This document shows positions 32,771 to 44,019 of a stretch of 64,000 nt of DNA, piece after piece; the stretch's first letter is position 1; every line of letters begins with the position of its first letter. Source of the stretch: Asparagopsis taxiformis (Eukaryota; Rhodophyta; Florideophyceae; Bonnemaisoniales; Bonnemaisoniaceae); assembly GCA_030407315.1 (NCBI GenBank), contig JALQPE010002935.1, forward strand, positions 1 to 64,000. Direction: 5' to 3'. The notes beneath the pieces are model-generated. The model saw only the letters and a program-made list of their open reading frames with translations. It did not search any database and was not told the origin of the DNA. The translations under genes and the position numbers were made by a program.

Positions 32771-33819
32771 ATGACCGAATCATCAGGATCTAAAATAGAC
32801 CGACTGTCTTTCGCGATGAAAGGACAGGTGTCCTCTATCAGGAAGAGAAATCTGAACAGGGCAAAAATCATAGCGAAAAAGTTCGAAGATGGAGAATTGC
32901 ACAAGGTACAATGCTGTTCCCGGCGCTGCTTCGAAATTGCAGCCAGCGAAGATCTAGTAAGGGACTCGTTTCGCGTCGTTGAGTATGATCGTACGAGACG
33001 ACAGCGCTACTTAGTATCGTTATATGAGCCGGTGTCGGAGATGTACGCATATCGCGGGAGTGCCGTCTGCTATCAATTCTTAATGCAGGTATTCGGCTTC
33101 TCCCGCGAGATGCAGTGGTCAAACAAAAAACCACTTAAAAAAGCTGCGCAACTGGCGATCGAGAAAAAAAGGGGGGAGAGTGTGAACGTTGTGAGCGCTG
33201 TATGCGACTCCGCTCTCCATCTCCTCACCATCGAGTACGCTTGCCGGCAGACAAAGCGCATCAATCCGCGCCGAAAAATTCGCACATTGACACGTGCAGT
33301 GCACAGAAATCTGATATGGACAAAAATCTAGCGACGCAAACTCAGCCGCAATCTCCTACGGACAAAAATGAAGTGTCGCGTGCTGAGCAGCAGTTTCAAC
33401 CCTCCAAAGCTACTGAAAAGCCCATCGTGCAACAGTCCGAAAATTCGGAGACGCTTTCGATTCACGAAGAAACGGCGCCGCCGAGTCTTCTGAGTGCTAC
33501 ACAATCGGGAAAGAAGTTATTTCTGGTGGTCAAAGGGGATCAGTGTACGGATGAGGAGCCGTTCTGGGTGGCGAGAACACATATAATTACGCGCAAGGGA
33601 AACTGTATCGCAAAATTGATGGTTCATTGGTACACCAAAACGGACGCTGACTCCTACCGGAGTAGGTACAAACCGTGCTTTGTGCTCGGCACTCCTACAC
33701 CCTGGATTGACACAATTGCGCTTACTTCGGTGATTACAACGTTTCACTCGCTAGTGGACGGAAAGTTAGATGGTGCAACCTGTGATCGAGTACGAGAGCA
33801 GTTGCCATCGTTTAAATAA
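32771..33819 (+). CDS. miniature DUF7869 derivative without catalytic core
   Basis: Starts MTESSGSKIDRLSF. The N-part (to about 33331) matches the N-part of 28018-25643: VQCCSRRCF, RYLVSLYEP, AVCYQFLMQVFGFSREMQWS. The second part, in another frame from about 33316 (MDKNLATQTQPQ), ends with KKLFLVVKGDQCTDEEPFW, LMVHWYTKTDADSYRSRYKPCF and WIDTIALTSVITTFHSLVDG, which match the C-terminal domain of the transposase. The D...D-N-C...H-T-H-x-D core is missing. One frame break or short intron at about 33316-33331. It is either an internally deleted relic or a repressor-like derivative that keeps the terminal binding domains; the latter is inference. Confidence 0.68.
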
Positions 33820-33892
33820 GTTGGTAAGACCGTTCACATAAATGTATGTCGTTCAGAATCTCTATAATGCCACTCACTCATTCATAATAATT

Positions 33893-34350
33893 CATATTGC
33901 AAAGTGCTGTGACGTGCATGCACTGTTGCACTGATTGCTTCACTGCCGCCACACAGACATGCACACTTATTTGTACACCCTTCCGTGCCATCCATGCACG
34001 CCACAGACTCATGCACACTTCTTTGTACACCCATCTTTGCCATCCATGCACGCCCCAGACTCATGCAAACTTATGTGTAAATCCATCCGTGCTATGCATG
34101 CTCCACGCTCCTATACCCCTGTACAATCATACACGCCTTATTGCAAAGTGCCGACGTCCACACACTGCTCCACTGATTGCTTCTCGCACGCCACACACTT
34201 ATGAGTACAACCATCCGTGTCATACATGCTCCACACTCCTATACCCCTTTACAGTCATATGCTCCAGGCATGGACTGCTATAAGATCCTATTTGCACGTT
34301 GAGTGTGTGATGCAGTCCATGCATGGACGTATCACATGCTCCGTCGTGTG
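33893..34350. repeat. degenerate satellite, CATGCACAC/TGCATGC-rich
   Basis: Three ~55-65-bp units (TTTGTACACCC..CCATCCATGCACGCC) sit inside a larger ~240-bp repeat whose starts are ATTGCAAAGTGC at about 33897 and 34140. No coding capacity. Confidence 0.7.
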
Positions 34351-34412
34351 CTGATGTCCGCGTCGGCATGCACGCACTGTTGTGCGTGAATTACAATGAG
34401 CACCGCCAAGAC

Positions 34413-34900
34413 TGTTGAAGCACTGGAATTGGCCCTGAGGGGTTCAATTACGTGAGAAAACTTTGACCCTCGATTTCTCCTAGAAGGAGTGCTCTATGCG
34501 CTCCGAAACCTATCTCATCGTGTTCAGCGTGCCCGAATTAGTCGGGTAGCAACTTCTCCGAAGCTTCTACGACCTTTCTTCATGGAGATAATAACGTCTG
34601 AAGTTTCAATTTGTTTGTCAGACTTTCAATTAGTAATTAGAAATGCCGAGATGGGTTGCCATCATGGCAGAGGGAAAATGTTATGATAAGTGTACACGTG
34701 TGGGTGATATGATAGAGAAGCCCACGTGTACCAGATTGGCAGCGGGTGCTTGCTAGGACAGACTGTCAGTGACAGACTGTCTGGAGCAGCTATTAACAGG
34801 CTGTCCTTAGCACCGCCGGCGCACCTCGGCGAGAATACAAATAATGTAGTGAGCTCGCAGATTCAATAAACGCTCGGTAAGCGACCAATTCGTTTCAACA
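34413..34900 (+). repeat. 5' LTR of copia D (488 bp)
   Basis: Begins TGTTGAAGCACTGG and ends CGTTTCAACA. Ends with the primer-binding site directly adjacent. It carries AATAAA near 34865. A number of substitutions separate it from the 3' LTR at 48952, so the insertion is not recent. Confidence 0.93.
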
Positions 34901-34914
34901 GGTTATGGGCCCAG
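34901..34914 (+). promoter_or_regulatory. primer-binding site, initiator-tRNA anticodon type
   Basis: GGTTATGGGCCCAG immediately follows the LTR. Its reverse complement CTGGGCCCATAAC corresponds to the anticodon stem-loop of eukaryotic initiator tRNA-Met, not to a tRNA 3' end. Priming by a 5' half-tRNA fragment, as known for Drosophila copia, is implied. Copy C has the same site at 44006-44019. Confidence 0.8.
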
Positions 34915-35338
34915 CGCGCTCGTAGGTCGTTTCAATATCTCTCGCGCTTCGGTAAGTGCGTCGCTTGCGTCGGCGTCCTCTTACCTCTTTCGTGTCGTTC
35001 TCGCCTCGTTCTCTCTTCTCTTCGTCTACTCGCTTTTCTTCCGTTCTGCGCCTTCCCGCGCGTCCGCGCTCTTGCGTAGAGTGTTCTCCACGCTCTTGCG
35101 GCCATCGCCGCGTTCTTCCTTCGCCACCGCGCCACCTCTGTCGCCGCGCCGCACCTCTGTTGCCGCTCCGCGCCGACACTGTGTCATCCTGTCACTGACA
35201 CTGACATCCTGTCATTCACACTGTGTCACACTGACACTCTGTCATCTTGCCATCCGTCTCTCGGTCATCGTCATCAGGTGACATCATTCTTTTATCTGGG
35301 GTTCGCGTGCGAAGGAAAAAGTCTGGCCAGCGTCGCTG

Positions 35339-35405
35339 CTGGGACTCGAACCAAGGTTCGGTACATCTCCGTGGACCGTCCAACCGACTCGGCTACCGGG
35401 CCACT
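35339..35405 (-). other. antisense tRNA-like sequence in copia D leader
   Basis: On the minus strand an A-box-like TAGCCGAGTCGG is followed by a B-box-like GGTTCGAGTCCCAGC. A T stem of 4 of 5 pairs can be drawn but the acceptor stem does not pair. It occupies the same place and orientation as the units in A and C but has an unrelated middle, so different tRNA-like sequences occupy the same slot. Confidence 0.5.
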
Positions 35406-35583
35406 CAAGGCCCAATTAGTGGAATCGACCTTTGCTTTTATATTGGCTAGTCTATACCTTTCTCAACTCGGTCCTGCTCTTGTAAGACAGTGACCTTGTC
35501 CTGATCGGTATAGCGTTATAGCCTCTACCTATCACCGAATAAACTCATCGAACGTTTGGTTTCATTGTCAACGGTTTCCACAA

Positions 35584-35680
35584 GTAAGTTTATACCTTTC
35601 ACCTTTCGGTCTATTTCAAGGTTTAGACCTTAGTATTGATCGGTATAACTTCTAACTCTCTTGTTCTCTTCTCTCTGCAG
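35584..35680 (+). other. leader intron of copia D, start codon formed by splicing
   Basis: Donor CACAA|GTAAGT at 35583/35584; CTAAC and a pyrimidine run precede acceptor CTCTCTGCAG ending at 35680. Exon A at 35583 plus TG at 35681 creates ATG in frame with SSSDEDRVEPRTDEQ. Confidence 0.75.
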
Positions 35681-35917
35681 TGTCTAGCAGTGACGAAGAC
35701 CGCGTGGAACCGCGCACCGACGAGCAGCCTCCCAGGCTTCGTCGCGAGGGGGAGTCTCTTCAAGACTGGGTCTTCCGCAAAGCCTACAGCATCGCCGAAA
35801 GGAGGGATAACAAGAAGAAGTACGCCGCTCACAAGAAGGCAAACCGCTCGAGGTGCCATCACTGCAACGTCTTTCTCAACTCCGCCGAGTCTAGAGTCGC
35901 ACACTTCAGCGGCTCTA

Positions 35918-36405
35918 TGTTGATAAAGTTTGGTCGCTTACCGAGCGTTTACTGAATCTGCGAGCTCACTACATAATTTGTATTCTCGCCGAGGTGCGCC
36001 GGCGGTGCTAAGGACAGCCTGTTCAAGGCTGCTCCAGACAGACTGTCACTGACAGTCTGTCCTAGCAAGCACCCGCTGCCAATCTGGTACACGTGGGCTT
36101 CTCTATCATATCATCCACACGTGTACACTTATCATAACATTTTCCCTCTACCATGATGGCAACCCATCTTGGCATTTCTAATTACTAATTGAAACTATGA
36201 CAAACAAATTGAAACTTCAGAGGCCAGTTACTCCGTAATGGAGTGTCGTAGGAGCCCCGGAGAAGTTGCTACCCGACTAATTCGGGCACGCTGAATATGA
36301 TTAGATAGGTTTCAGAGCGCTCAGACCACTCCTTCTAGGAGAAATCGAGGGTCAAAGTTTTCTCACGGAATTAGGCCTACCAGGCCCATTCTCAGTGAGT
36401 CAACA
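35918..36405 (-). repeat. 3' LTR of copia B (488 bp)
   Basis: Reverse complement starts TGTTGACTCACTG; joined to the polypurine tract and pol end of B. It shares GGAGCCCCGGAG with the LTR at 44020 and with the 3' LTR of copy A. Confidence 0.92.
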
Positions 36406-38132
36406 CTCCCCCTCTTTGACCTGCTCGAGGGATGAAATATCTGACACGCCGATCATTTCCCGGAGCTTGATAAATTGAACTCGTTGCAGAGGCTTGGTTA
36501 ACAGATCTGCCGCCATATCTGATGTGGGACAGTAGTCAATGCCGAACAACGTCTTGAGTAAGCTGTCTCGGACGAAGTGATACCGAATGTCGATGTGTTT
36601 GGTACGAGTTCCTGAGGCATCGTTCCTAGCCATCTTGATGGAACCTTGGTTGTCGACATTGATTAGGATCGGATCCGCCGAGCTGCTTCCACAGCCAAAC
36701 CCAACAATATTACTCAACCAAATAGCTTCCTTCACCGCAGCGCTGAGAGCCATATATTCAGCTTCGGAGGAGGATTGCACTACACAACTCTGTTTGTGAG
36801 ATTTCCAGCTCACCGCTGCTCCAGCCATCATGAACACGTATCCGCTGGTGGATTTCCGATTGATCGTACAACCACCCCAATCTGAGTCACTATATCCGAC
36901 AGGTGACAGAGGCTTCGATGCCCTGTACAGCACACCAAGGCTTCGAGTACCAGAAATGTATCTTAGAACACGCTTGACAGCAACCCAGAGAGATTTGGTT
37001 GGAGTCTCCACGAATTGGGCAAGTCTTCCAACAGCAAATGCGATGTCGGGGCGAGTTCCCACTGCGAGATACATCAAGCTTCCAATGGCTTTGCGGTATA
37101 ATGTAGAGTCTATGGCCTCTGTTTCAGTATCACTGATGGAAATCTGAGCCTGCATAGGGGTTGCAGCAGGGCTTGAGTTCTCCATGCCGAATCGTTCCAG
37201 TACCTTTTCAGCGTACCGAGTTTGATTCAAATGAAGTAGTCCTCTAGGTGAGTCCCTTACGATTTCCAGCCCGAGGCACACTCTAGCTTTCCCACAATCT
37301 TTCATTTCGAAGCGTCTACTGAACTCAGCCTTCAGCTCGTTCAACATGTCTCTGCTGCTTGAAGCGATAAGGAGGTCATCAACGTAGAGGGCAATGACTA
37401 TCATCGAATCTTTACGGTACCTCACGTAGAAACATGGGTCGTACGGAGAACTCTGGAATTCTAGTTCTGAAATGAGAAACTCGTCGATCTTTGCGTGCCA
37501 TTGCCTCGGAGCCTGTTTTAGTCCATACAAAGCTTTCTGCAGTTTGCAAACATGATTAGGATACTTCGGGTCGACAAAGCCCTCCGGTTGTTCCATGTAT
37601 ATGTCTTGTTCGAGGTCTCCGTAGAGGAAAGCTGTCTTGACGTCCATTTGATCGCAATGGAGGTCGTGATGGACAGTGAGAGCGAAGAACATGCGAATAG
37701 TGCAGAACTTGACAACCGGTGCATATGTTTCAGCATAGTCAACACCATACTTCTGCTGGAATCCCCGAGTTACCAGGCGAGCTTTATGTTTGACCGAGTG
37801 CTCACCAGTTTCACTGACAACATCTTTGCGTTTGAACACCCATTTGGATGAAAGTAGGTTGACAGCTTCACTGCGAGGGACCAAAATCCAGGTGCGGTTT
37901 GTATAAAGGGAATTCATTTCAGACTGAATGGCACCGATCCAAAGGTCTTTCTCCTCCTCCTTGGTCACCTCAGTGAAGGTGAGGAGGTGTTCTGGAGTAG
38001 GATCGGGCGCGGTAGTGACGAGTGCAGTGGTTTTCCACCACTCACTCGGAGGTTTGCGGGTGCGAGACGATTTACGGGGAGCATTGAGTAACGAGGCATC
38101 TTGACTGTAGGATGGCGTTGGCGGAGGTGATT
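36400..38132 (-). pseudogene. pol: 3' fragment of copia pol, copy B
   Basis: Open frame from the LTR junction at 38132 to the stop inside the LTR. It contains the end of the linker, the whole reverse transcriptase (ALYVDDLLIAS) and RNase H (GYSDSDWGG). The 5' part is lost at the junction with the LTR at 38133. Nearly identical to copy C. Confidence 0.93.
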
Positions 38133-38620
38133 TGTTGATAAGGTTTGGTCTCTTACCGAGCGTTTACTGAATCTGCGAGCTCACTACATAATTTGTATTC
38201 TCGCCGAGGTGCGCCGGCGGTGCTAAGGACAGCCTGTTCAAGGCTGCTCCAGACAGACTGTCACTGACAGTCTGTCCTAGCAAGCACCCGCTGCCAATCT
38301 GGTACACGTGGGCTTCTCTATCATATCATCCACACGTGTACACTTATCATAACATTTTCCCTCTACCATGATGGCAACCCATCCTGGCATTTCTAATTAC
38401 TAATTGAAACTATGACAAACAAATTGAAACTTCAGAGGCCAGTTACTCCGTAATGGAGTGTCGTAGAAGCTTCGGAGAAGTTGCTACCCGACTAATTCGG
38501 GCACGCTGAATATGATTAGATAGGTTTCAGAGCGCTCAGACCACTCCTTCTAGGAGAAATCGAGGGTCAAAGTTTTCTCACGGAATTAGGCCTACCAGGC
38601 CCATTCTCAGTGAGTCAACA
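38133..38620 (-). repeat. 3' LTR of copia C (488 bp)
   Basis: Directly follows the polypurine tract of C. It differs from the two other nested LTRs in a patch (GAAGCTTCGGAG in place of GGAGCCCCGGAG) and near its end (AAGGTTTGGTCTC). Confidence 0.92.
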
Positions 38621-41600
38621 CTCCCCCTCTTTGACCTGCTCGAGGGATGAAATATCTGACACGCCGATCATTTCCCGGAGCTTGATAAATTGAACTCGTT
38701 GCAGAGGCTTGGTTAACAGATCTGCCGCCATATCTGATGTGGGACAGTAGTCAATGCCGAACAACGTCTTGAGTAAGCTGTCTCGGACGAAGTGATACCG
38801 AATGTCGATGTGTTTGGTACGAGTTCCTGAGGCATCGTTCCTAGCCATCTTGATGGAACCTTGGTTGTCGACATTGATTAGGATCGGATCCGCCGAGCTG
38901 CTTCCACAGCCAAACCCAACAATATTACTCAACCAAATAGCTTCCTTCACCGCAGCGCTGAGAGCCATATATTCAGCTTCGGAGGAGGATTGCGCTACAC
39001 AACTCTGTTTGTGAGATTTCCAGCTCACCGCTGCTCCAGCCATCATGAACACGTATCCGCTGGTGGATTTCCGATTGATCGTACAACCACCCCAATCTGA
39101 GTCACTATATCCGACAGGTGACAGAGGCTTCGATGCCCTGTACAGCACACCAAGGCTTCGAGTACCAGAAATGTATCTTAGAACACGCTTGACAGCAACC
39201 CAGAGAGATTTGGTTGGAGTCTCCACGAATTGGGCAAGTCTTCCAACAGCAAATGCGATGTCGGGGCGAGTTCCCACTGCGAGATACATCAAGCTTCCAA
39301 TGGCTTTGCGGTATAATGTAGAGTCTATGGCCTCTGTTTCAGTATCACTGATGGAAATCTGAGCCTGCATAGGGGTTGCAGCAGGGCTTGAGTTCTCCAT
39401 GCCGAATCGTTCCAATACCTTTTCAGCGTACCGAGTTTGATTCAAATGAAGTAGTCCTCTAGGTGAGTCCCTTACGATTTCCAGCCCGAGGCACACTCTA
39501 GCTTTCCCACAATCTTTCATTTCGAAGCGTCTACTGAACTCAGCCTTCAGCTCGTTCAACATGTCTCTGCTGCTTGAAGCGATAAGGAGGTCATCAACGT
39601 AGAGGGCAATGACTATCATCGAATCTTTACGGTACCTCACGTAGAAACATGGGTCGTACGGAGAACTCTGGAATTCTAGTTCTGAAATGAGAAACTCGTC
39701 GATCTTTGCGTGCCATTGCCTCGGAGCCTGTTTTAGTCCATACAAAGCTTTCTGCAGTTTGCAAACATGATTAGGATACTTCGGGTCGACAAAGCCCTCC
39801 GGTTGTTCCATGTATATGTCTTGTTCGAGGTCTCCGTAGAGGAAAGCTGTCTTGACGTCCATTTGATCGCAATGGAGGTCGTGATGGACAGTGAGAGCGA
39901 AGAACATGCGAATAGTGCAGAACTTGACAACCGGTGCATATGTTTCAGCATAGTCAACACCATACTTCTGCTGGAATCCCCGAGTTACCAGGCGAGCTTT
40001 ATGTTTGACCGAGTGCTCACCAGTTTCACTGACAACATCTTTGCGTTTGAACACCCATTTGGATGAAAGTAGGTTGACAGCTTCACTGCGAGGGACCAAA
40101 ATCCAGGTGCGGTTTGTATAAAGGGAATTCATTTCAGACTGAATGGCACCGATCCAAAGGTCTTTCTCCTCCCCCTTGGTCACCTCAGTGAAGGTGAGGA
40201 GGTGTTCTGGAGTAGGATCGGGCGCGGTAGTGACGAGTGCAGTGGTTTTCCACCACTCACTCGGAGGTTTGCGGGTGCGAGACGATTTACGGGGAGCATT
40301 GAGTAACGAGGCATCTTGACTGTAGGATGGCGTTGGCGGAGGTGATTGAGGTGAAATATGGTCCGAATCTGAACCTGAATGGGAGGAAGAGGATTCATTT
40401 CTGGGAGTTCCTCCATAAGGTTTTTCCCTCATTGGGTCTTGTGAGGTATCTTCTAGACTGACATCAGCTCCAGTAATGTCTAGATGTGACGGTAGTTTCC
40501 TCGACCTCGTCTCCTCGAAAATGACATCGCGAGAGACAACTATTTTCTCATTCGTTAGATCCCACAGTTTATATGCCTTCTGTGATGTTGCATACCCTAG
40601 CATGATAGCCTGAAAAGCACGAGAATCGAGCGCTTGGAGATGTGTGTTCGGGAGTTTGTACCAACAAATGCTTCCAAATGTTCGCAGGTGTGCAATGTTT
40701 GGCTTCCGCCCATACCATAGCTCATATGGAGTGGTTCCAGCGGGGAGAGCACGGCTGGTGAGACGATTGCGAATGTAGGCAGCACAAGAAAGTGCTTCCG
40801 CCCAGAACTCCAATGGAGTGGAATTGTGGAGAAGCATGGCCCGCATATGTTCCTTAAGGGTGCGATTCATGCGTTCCGCAACTCCGTTTTGTTGGGGAGT
40901 GTAGGCACAGGTAGTTTGACGTTGGATACCCCTGTCTTCAAGGAAAGAGCTGAATTCGTTTGAGAAGTACTCTCCCCCTCCGTCTGAGCGTAGTTGACGA
41001 AGTTTGCATCCTGTTTGAGTTTCAGTGAGGCGCAGAAATCATTGGAATGCATCGAAACAATCCGACTTACGGTGGAGCAGATACACAGATGGGTAGCGAG
41101 ACTTATCATCGATGAAGGTCACGAAGTATCGAGCTCCCCCTTTCGAACGTATTTCCATTGGCCCTGCCAGATCTGTGTGGATCAGTTGGAGAAGCTCGGA
41201 GGCTCTTGTCTCGGAGAATTTTGGGATAGCAGCACGAGGCATTTTACCAGTAACACACCCTTCACATAGATTTTCAGGTGGGGACTGCTCAGGTTTGATT
41301 CGGAGTCCTTTGACCGCTGATGTCTTTGCCATACGAGAGATTCCGTTTTTGTGAACATGCCCAAGTCGCTCATGCCACAGCTGCAGTGACGCGATGCAAG
41401 CTAACTCAAAGTGCTGTTGTTTATTTCTGGAGGGCATGTAGAGGTCAATTGCATAGAGCCCGTGGCGTCTATGGCCAGTAGCTATTGATTCCCCGTTTTG
41501 GGTTAAGAGGACTGCATTGTTCGTGAACTGAACTCCAATTCCTCGAGCCGTGAGAGTACTAACGGATATGAGTGAGAATACGAAGGAGGGGACGTGGAGA

Positions 41601-42700
41601 ACGTCCTGGAGTATGCAGATTCTTGCCTTCCCATTGACAAGGAGTGACAGTTTGACATCGCCACATCCTACTGCTACAGAAGTGGATTTGTCTCCGAGAA
41701 TCACTTGGAACGGAGTCACGGAACGGTACGAGACAAACATTGAGCGATCGAAGGTCATGTGTGAGGTAGCAGCGGAGTCGATGTACCATGTAGATGTGAT
41801 TTGTACCGACTTAGCTGAATCCGAACAGGCTGACAAAAGGCAGACGTACTCCTTTTCTTCATCATTGCTCGGTTCAGTCTCGGTGGCTACGGCTGCCATA
41901 GAGCCAATATTCCCCTGCGCCAGAGACAAGTTCGGAGAACTGCGTGTTTTATTATTCGAGCGGGAGCGAGATGGTCTTCCATACTTCTGCCAGCAATATG
42001 GCTCGGTGTGATTTGTTCGACCGCAATGGGTACACTTCTTCCGGTTGTTCCCAAACTGTTTTCCAGACTTGGAAAGTAGAGCGGCTGTGTCTGTTGAGGA
42101 ACTTCCCGGTTTTAAAATAGCTGCCCTGCGTTCTTCCTGAAGGAGGAGACTGCGAACTTTGTCGAATGTGAAGGTAGGATCTTCATCTCCAATTGCATCA
42201 AGAGCGGTTATCAGCGTCTGGAAGGAAGATGGGAGGCCATTGAGAACAGCCATAGCCATTTCTTTATCATCAATGTCGACGCCCATTGCTGATAGTACCG
42301 TTGCCATTTGTCGAACACGGTTGATGTATACGAGCATCTGTTCACCTGGCTTCATAGTCGCTGTGTAAAAGTCGCGCCTTGCAGCGAGTTTGTTTAGGAG
42401 AGTGTGCCTTTGATGCACGTTGCAGATCTCTTGCCACATTTCTAAGGCAGTCGTGGTGTGTGCAACGTTTTTGAGCATTTCATCCGACAAGGTAATTCCG
42501 ATGGCCATTCGAGCTGACTTGTCTTTGCGGAGCCATTTTAAGAGCTCTTCTTGGTCTGTCGGACGTCTAGGGCGAAGATTAGGATCAATCATGTCGTCCA
42601 CCTCGCGGTGGCCAAGGATGAGTTCCATCTTCTGCTTCCATGAGTGGAAGTTTGAATAATCCAGCTTCTCGATGCGGATGCCGGAAGTATTACTCTCCAT
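38615..42700 (-). CDS. gag-pol: copia gag-pol polyprotein, copy C (single in-frame TGA)
   Basis: About 1360 codons from MESNTSGIRIEKLDY at 42700. One frame throughout, interrupted only by TGA at about 41037-41039 in the integrase (…DAFQ*FLRLTETQ); copy D has AGA there. Domains in order: Gag, CCHC knuckle CTHCGRTNHTEPYC, protease DSA (WYIDSAATSH), H/H/C/C zinc site, integrase with HTDLAGP and YTPQQNGVAERMN, reverse transcriptase YVDD, RNase H. It ends KEGEC-stop, with Cys and stop inside the LTR. A splice acceptor-like CTGCAG just before the ATG could let it be expressed from a spliced RNA. Confidence 0.95.
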
Positions 42701-42885
42701 GGCTCTGCAGTAAGTCTTATCTGTTCGACCCTTCCCAAGTGGACAACCGATAGTCGTCGAGGACCAAGCTGGGATCTATAGGATAGAGACTGTCTAGCTA
42801 AGAGCGAAGTGGATGGAGAACAAGAAAGCAAGGTTTAACGATACGAAATCAGCTAGATTTCTAGTGTCTAGAGGAGAGAGAGAAA

Positions 42886-43301
42886 CTACTTATCGGAGGA
42901 AGAAGCTTTGGAAGCTTTGGTGATTTCCAGGGCCTTCGCAATACTGCGATGGCGGTTGCCGCGAAGATGGTTGTCGAACTCACTCTGAGTCCGGACGATG
43001 ACACCACAGGGCCTGCAAACTTTTAGAGGACCCTCCTTGAGGCGCTCGATGATTTTCTTGTGTCTGGATCCGTTGAGATGAGCAGCTCTGGACTCAGCGG
43101 AATTGAGATATACGTTGCAGTGAGAGCACCTGGAACGGTTTGCAGCCTTGTGAGCGGCGTATTTCTTCTTATTGTCCCTTCTTTCGGCGATGCTATACGC
43201 CTTTCGGAAAACACGGTCGCGAAGAGACTCACCGTCGCGTCGAAGCCTCGTAGCTGGCTGCTCGTTATTCGGCTCGATGCGATCCTCGTCACTACTAGAC
43301 A
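42886..43301 (-). CDS. copia accessory protein with two U1-type zinc fingers, copy C (intact)
   Basis: About 138 aa after splicing: an acidic start (SSSDEDRIEP), a basic helix (RVFRKAYSIAERRDNKKK), and two C-x2-C-x12-H-x5-H fingers (CSHCNVYLNSAESRAAHLNG..H and CRPCGVIVRTQSEFDNHLRGNRH). A Lys/Ser tail follows. It lies 185 bp before gag-pol. Standard copia elements lack such an ORF. By analogy with U1/JAZ-type fingers, binding of structured or double-stranded RNA is likely. Confidence 0.82.
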
Positions 43302-43398
43302 CTATGGAGATAGAGAGAGAGAAGAGGTTAGCAGTTATACCGATCAGGACTAAGGTCTAAACCTTGAAATTGACCGAAAGATGAAAGGTATAACTTAC
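43302..43398 (-). other. leader intron of copia C
   Basis: Donor CAAAA|GTAAGTTATACC, long CT tract and CCATAG acceptor on the minus strand. Same position and effect (A + TG) as in A and D. Confidence 0.75.
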
Positions 43399-43568
43399 TT
43401 TTGAAGATGAATGAGTAGGTTAACCAAAGCAGAAGTTTATTGTTGTGTGACTTATTAATGCTATACCGATCAGGACAAGGTTGCTGACTTACAAGAGCAG
43501 AACCGAGTTGAGAAAGGTATAGACAAGTCTTTTATTAGGAGCAGTCGATTCCAGTATGTTGGCCTTAA

Positions 43569-43641
43569 GTGGGCCACTAGCTCAGCGGTTAAGCCGTGCT
43601 ATGCAGAGCGGAATCTCGCGGTCGTGCGTTCGAGTCCCAGC
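43569..43641 (+). other. antisense tRNA-like sequence in copia C leader
   Basis: Same unit as at 181-254: TAGCTCAGCGG A-box-like and GTTCGAGTCCC B-box-like motifs, antisense to the element. The middle differs by an indel from copy A, so it is evolving. Confidence 0.5.
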
Positions 43642-44005
43642 GAGAGCGGGAAGAAATTTTTTTATTTGGCGCGAGATAGCTCCAGCGAGAGATCCGATGT
43701 GTTCCAAGAGATGTCACTTGATGACAGAATTTTTGTGTCACGATGGCAGTAGATGTTGTCACTGTGACAGTCAGATGACACGATGGTACGCCGAGGGGAG
43801 GCGAGACGGACGCCGCAGGAGGGAGCGCGACGAACGCGACGCGCAGGCGAGCGAAAGCGCACGGAGGCGCAGAACGGGAGCAGGAGGACGCGCAGGAAAG
43901 AAGACAAAACGAGAAGAAACAAGGCGAGAAAGGTAAGACTCACGCCGACGCGAAAGAGACACTCACCGCAGCGCTAGAGAATAAGAAACGACCCGAGCGA
44001 GCGGA

Positions 44006-44019
44006 CTGGGCCCATAACC
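44006..44019 (-). promoter_or_regulatory. primer-binding site of copia C
   Basis: Minus strand GGTTATGGGCCCAG abuts the LTR at 44020. It matches the site in copy D and the initiator-tRNA anticodon region. Confidence 0.8.

Noticed and set aside
33897..34283. 128-aa plus-strand ORF in the satellite
   Set aside because: Encoded by degenerate tandem repeats (Cys/His/Thr-rich), with no support as a gene.
35072..35281. Short Ser/Arg/Leu/Cys-rich ORFs in the copia D leader
   Set aside because: Low-complexity leader DNA, not conserved in the other copies.
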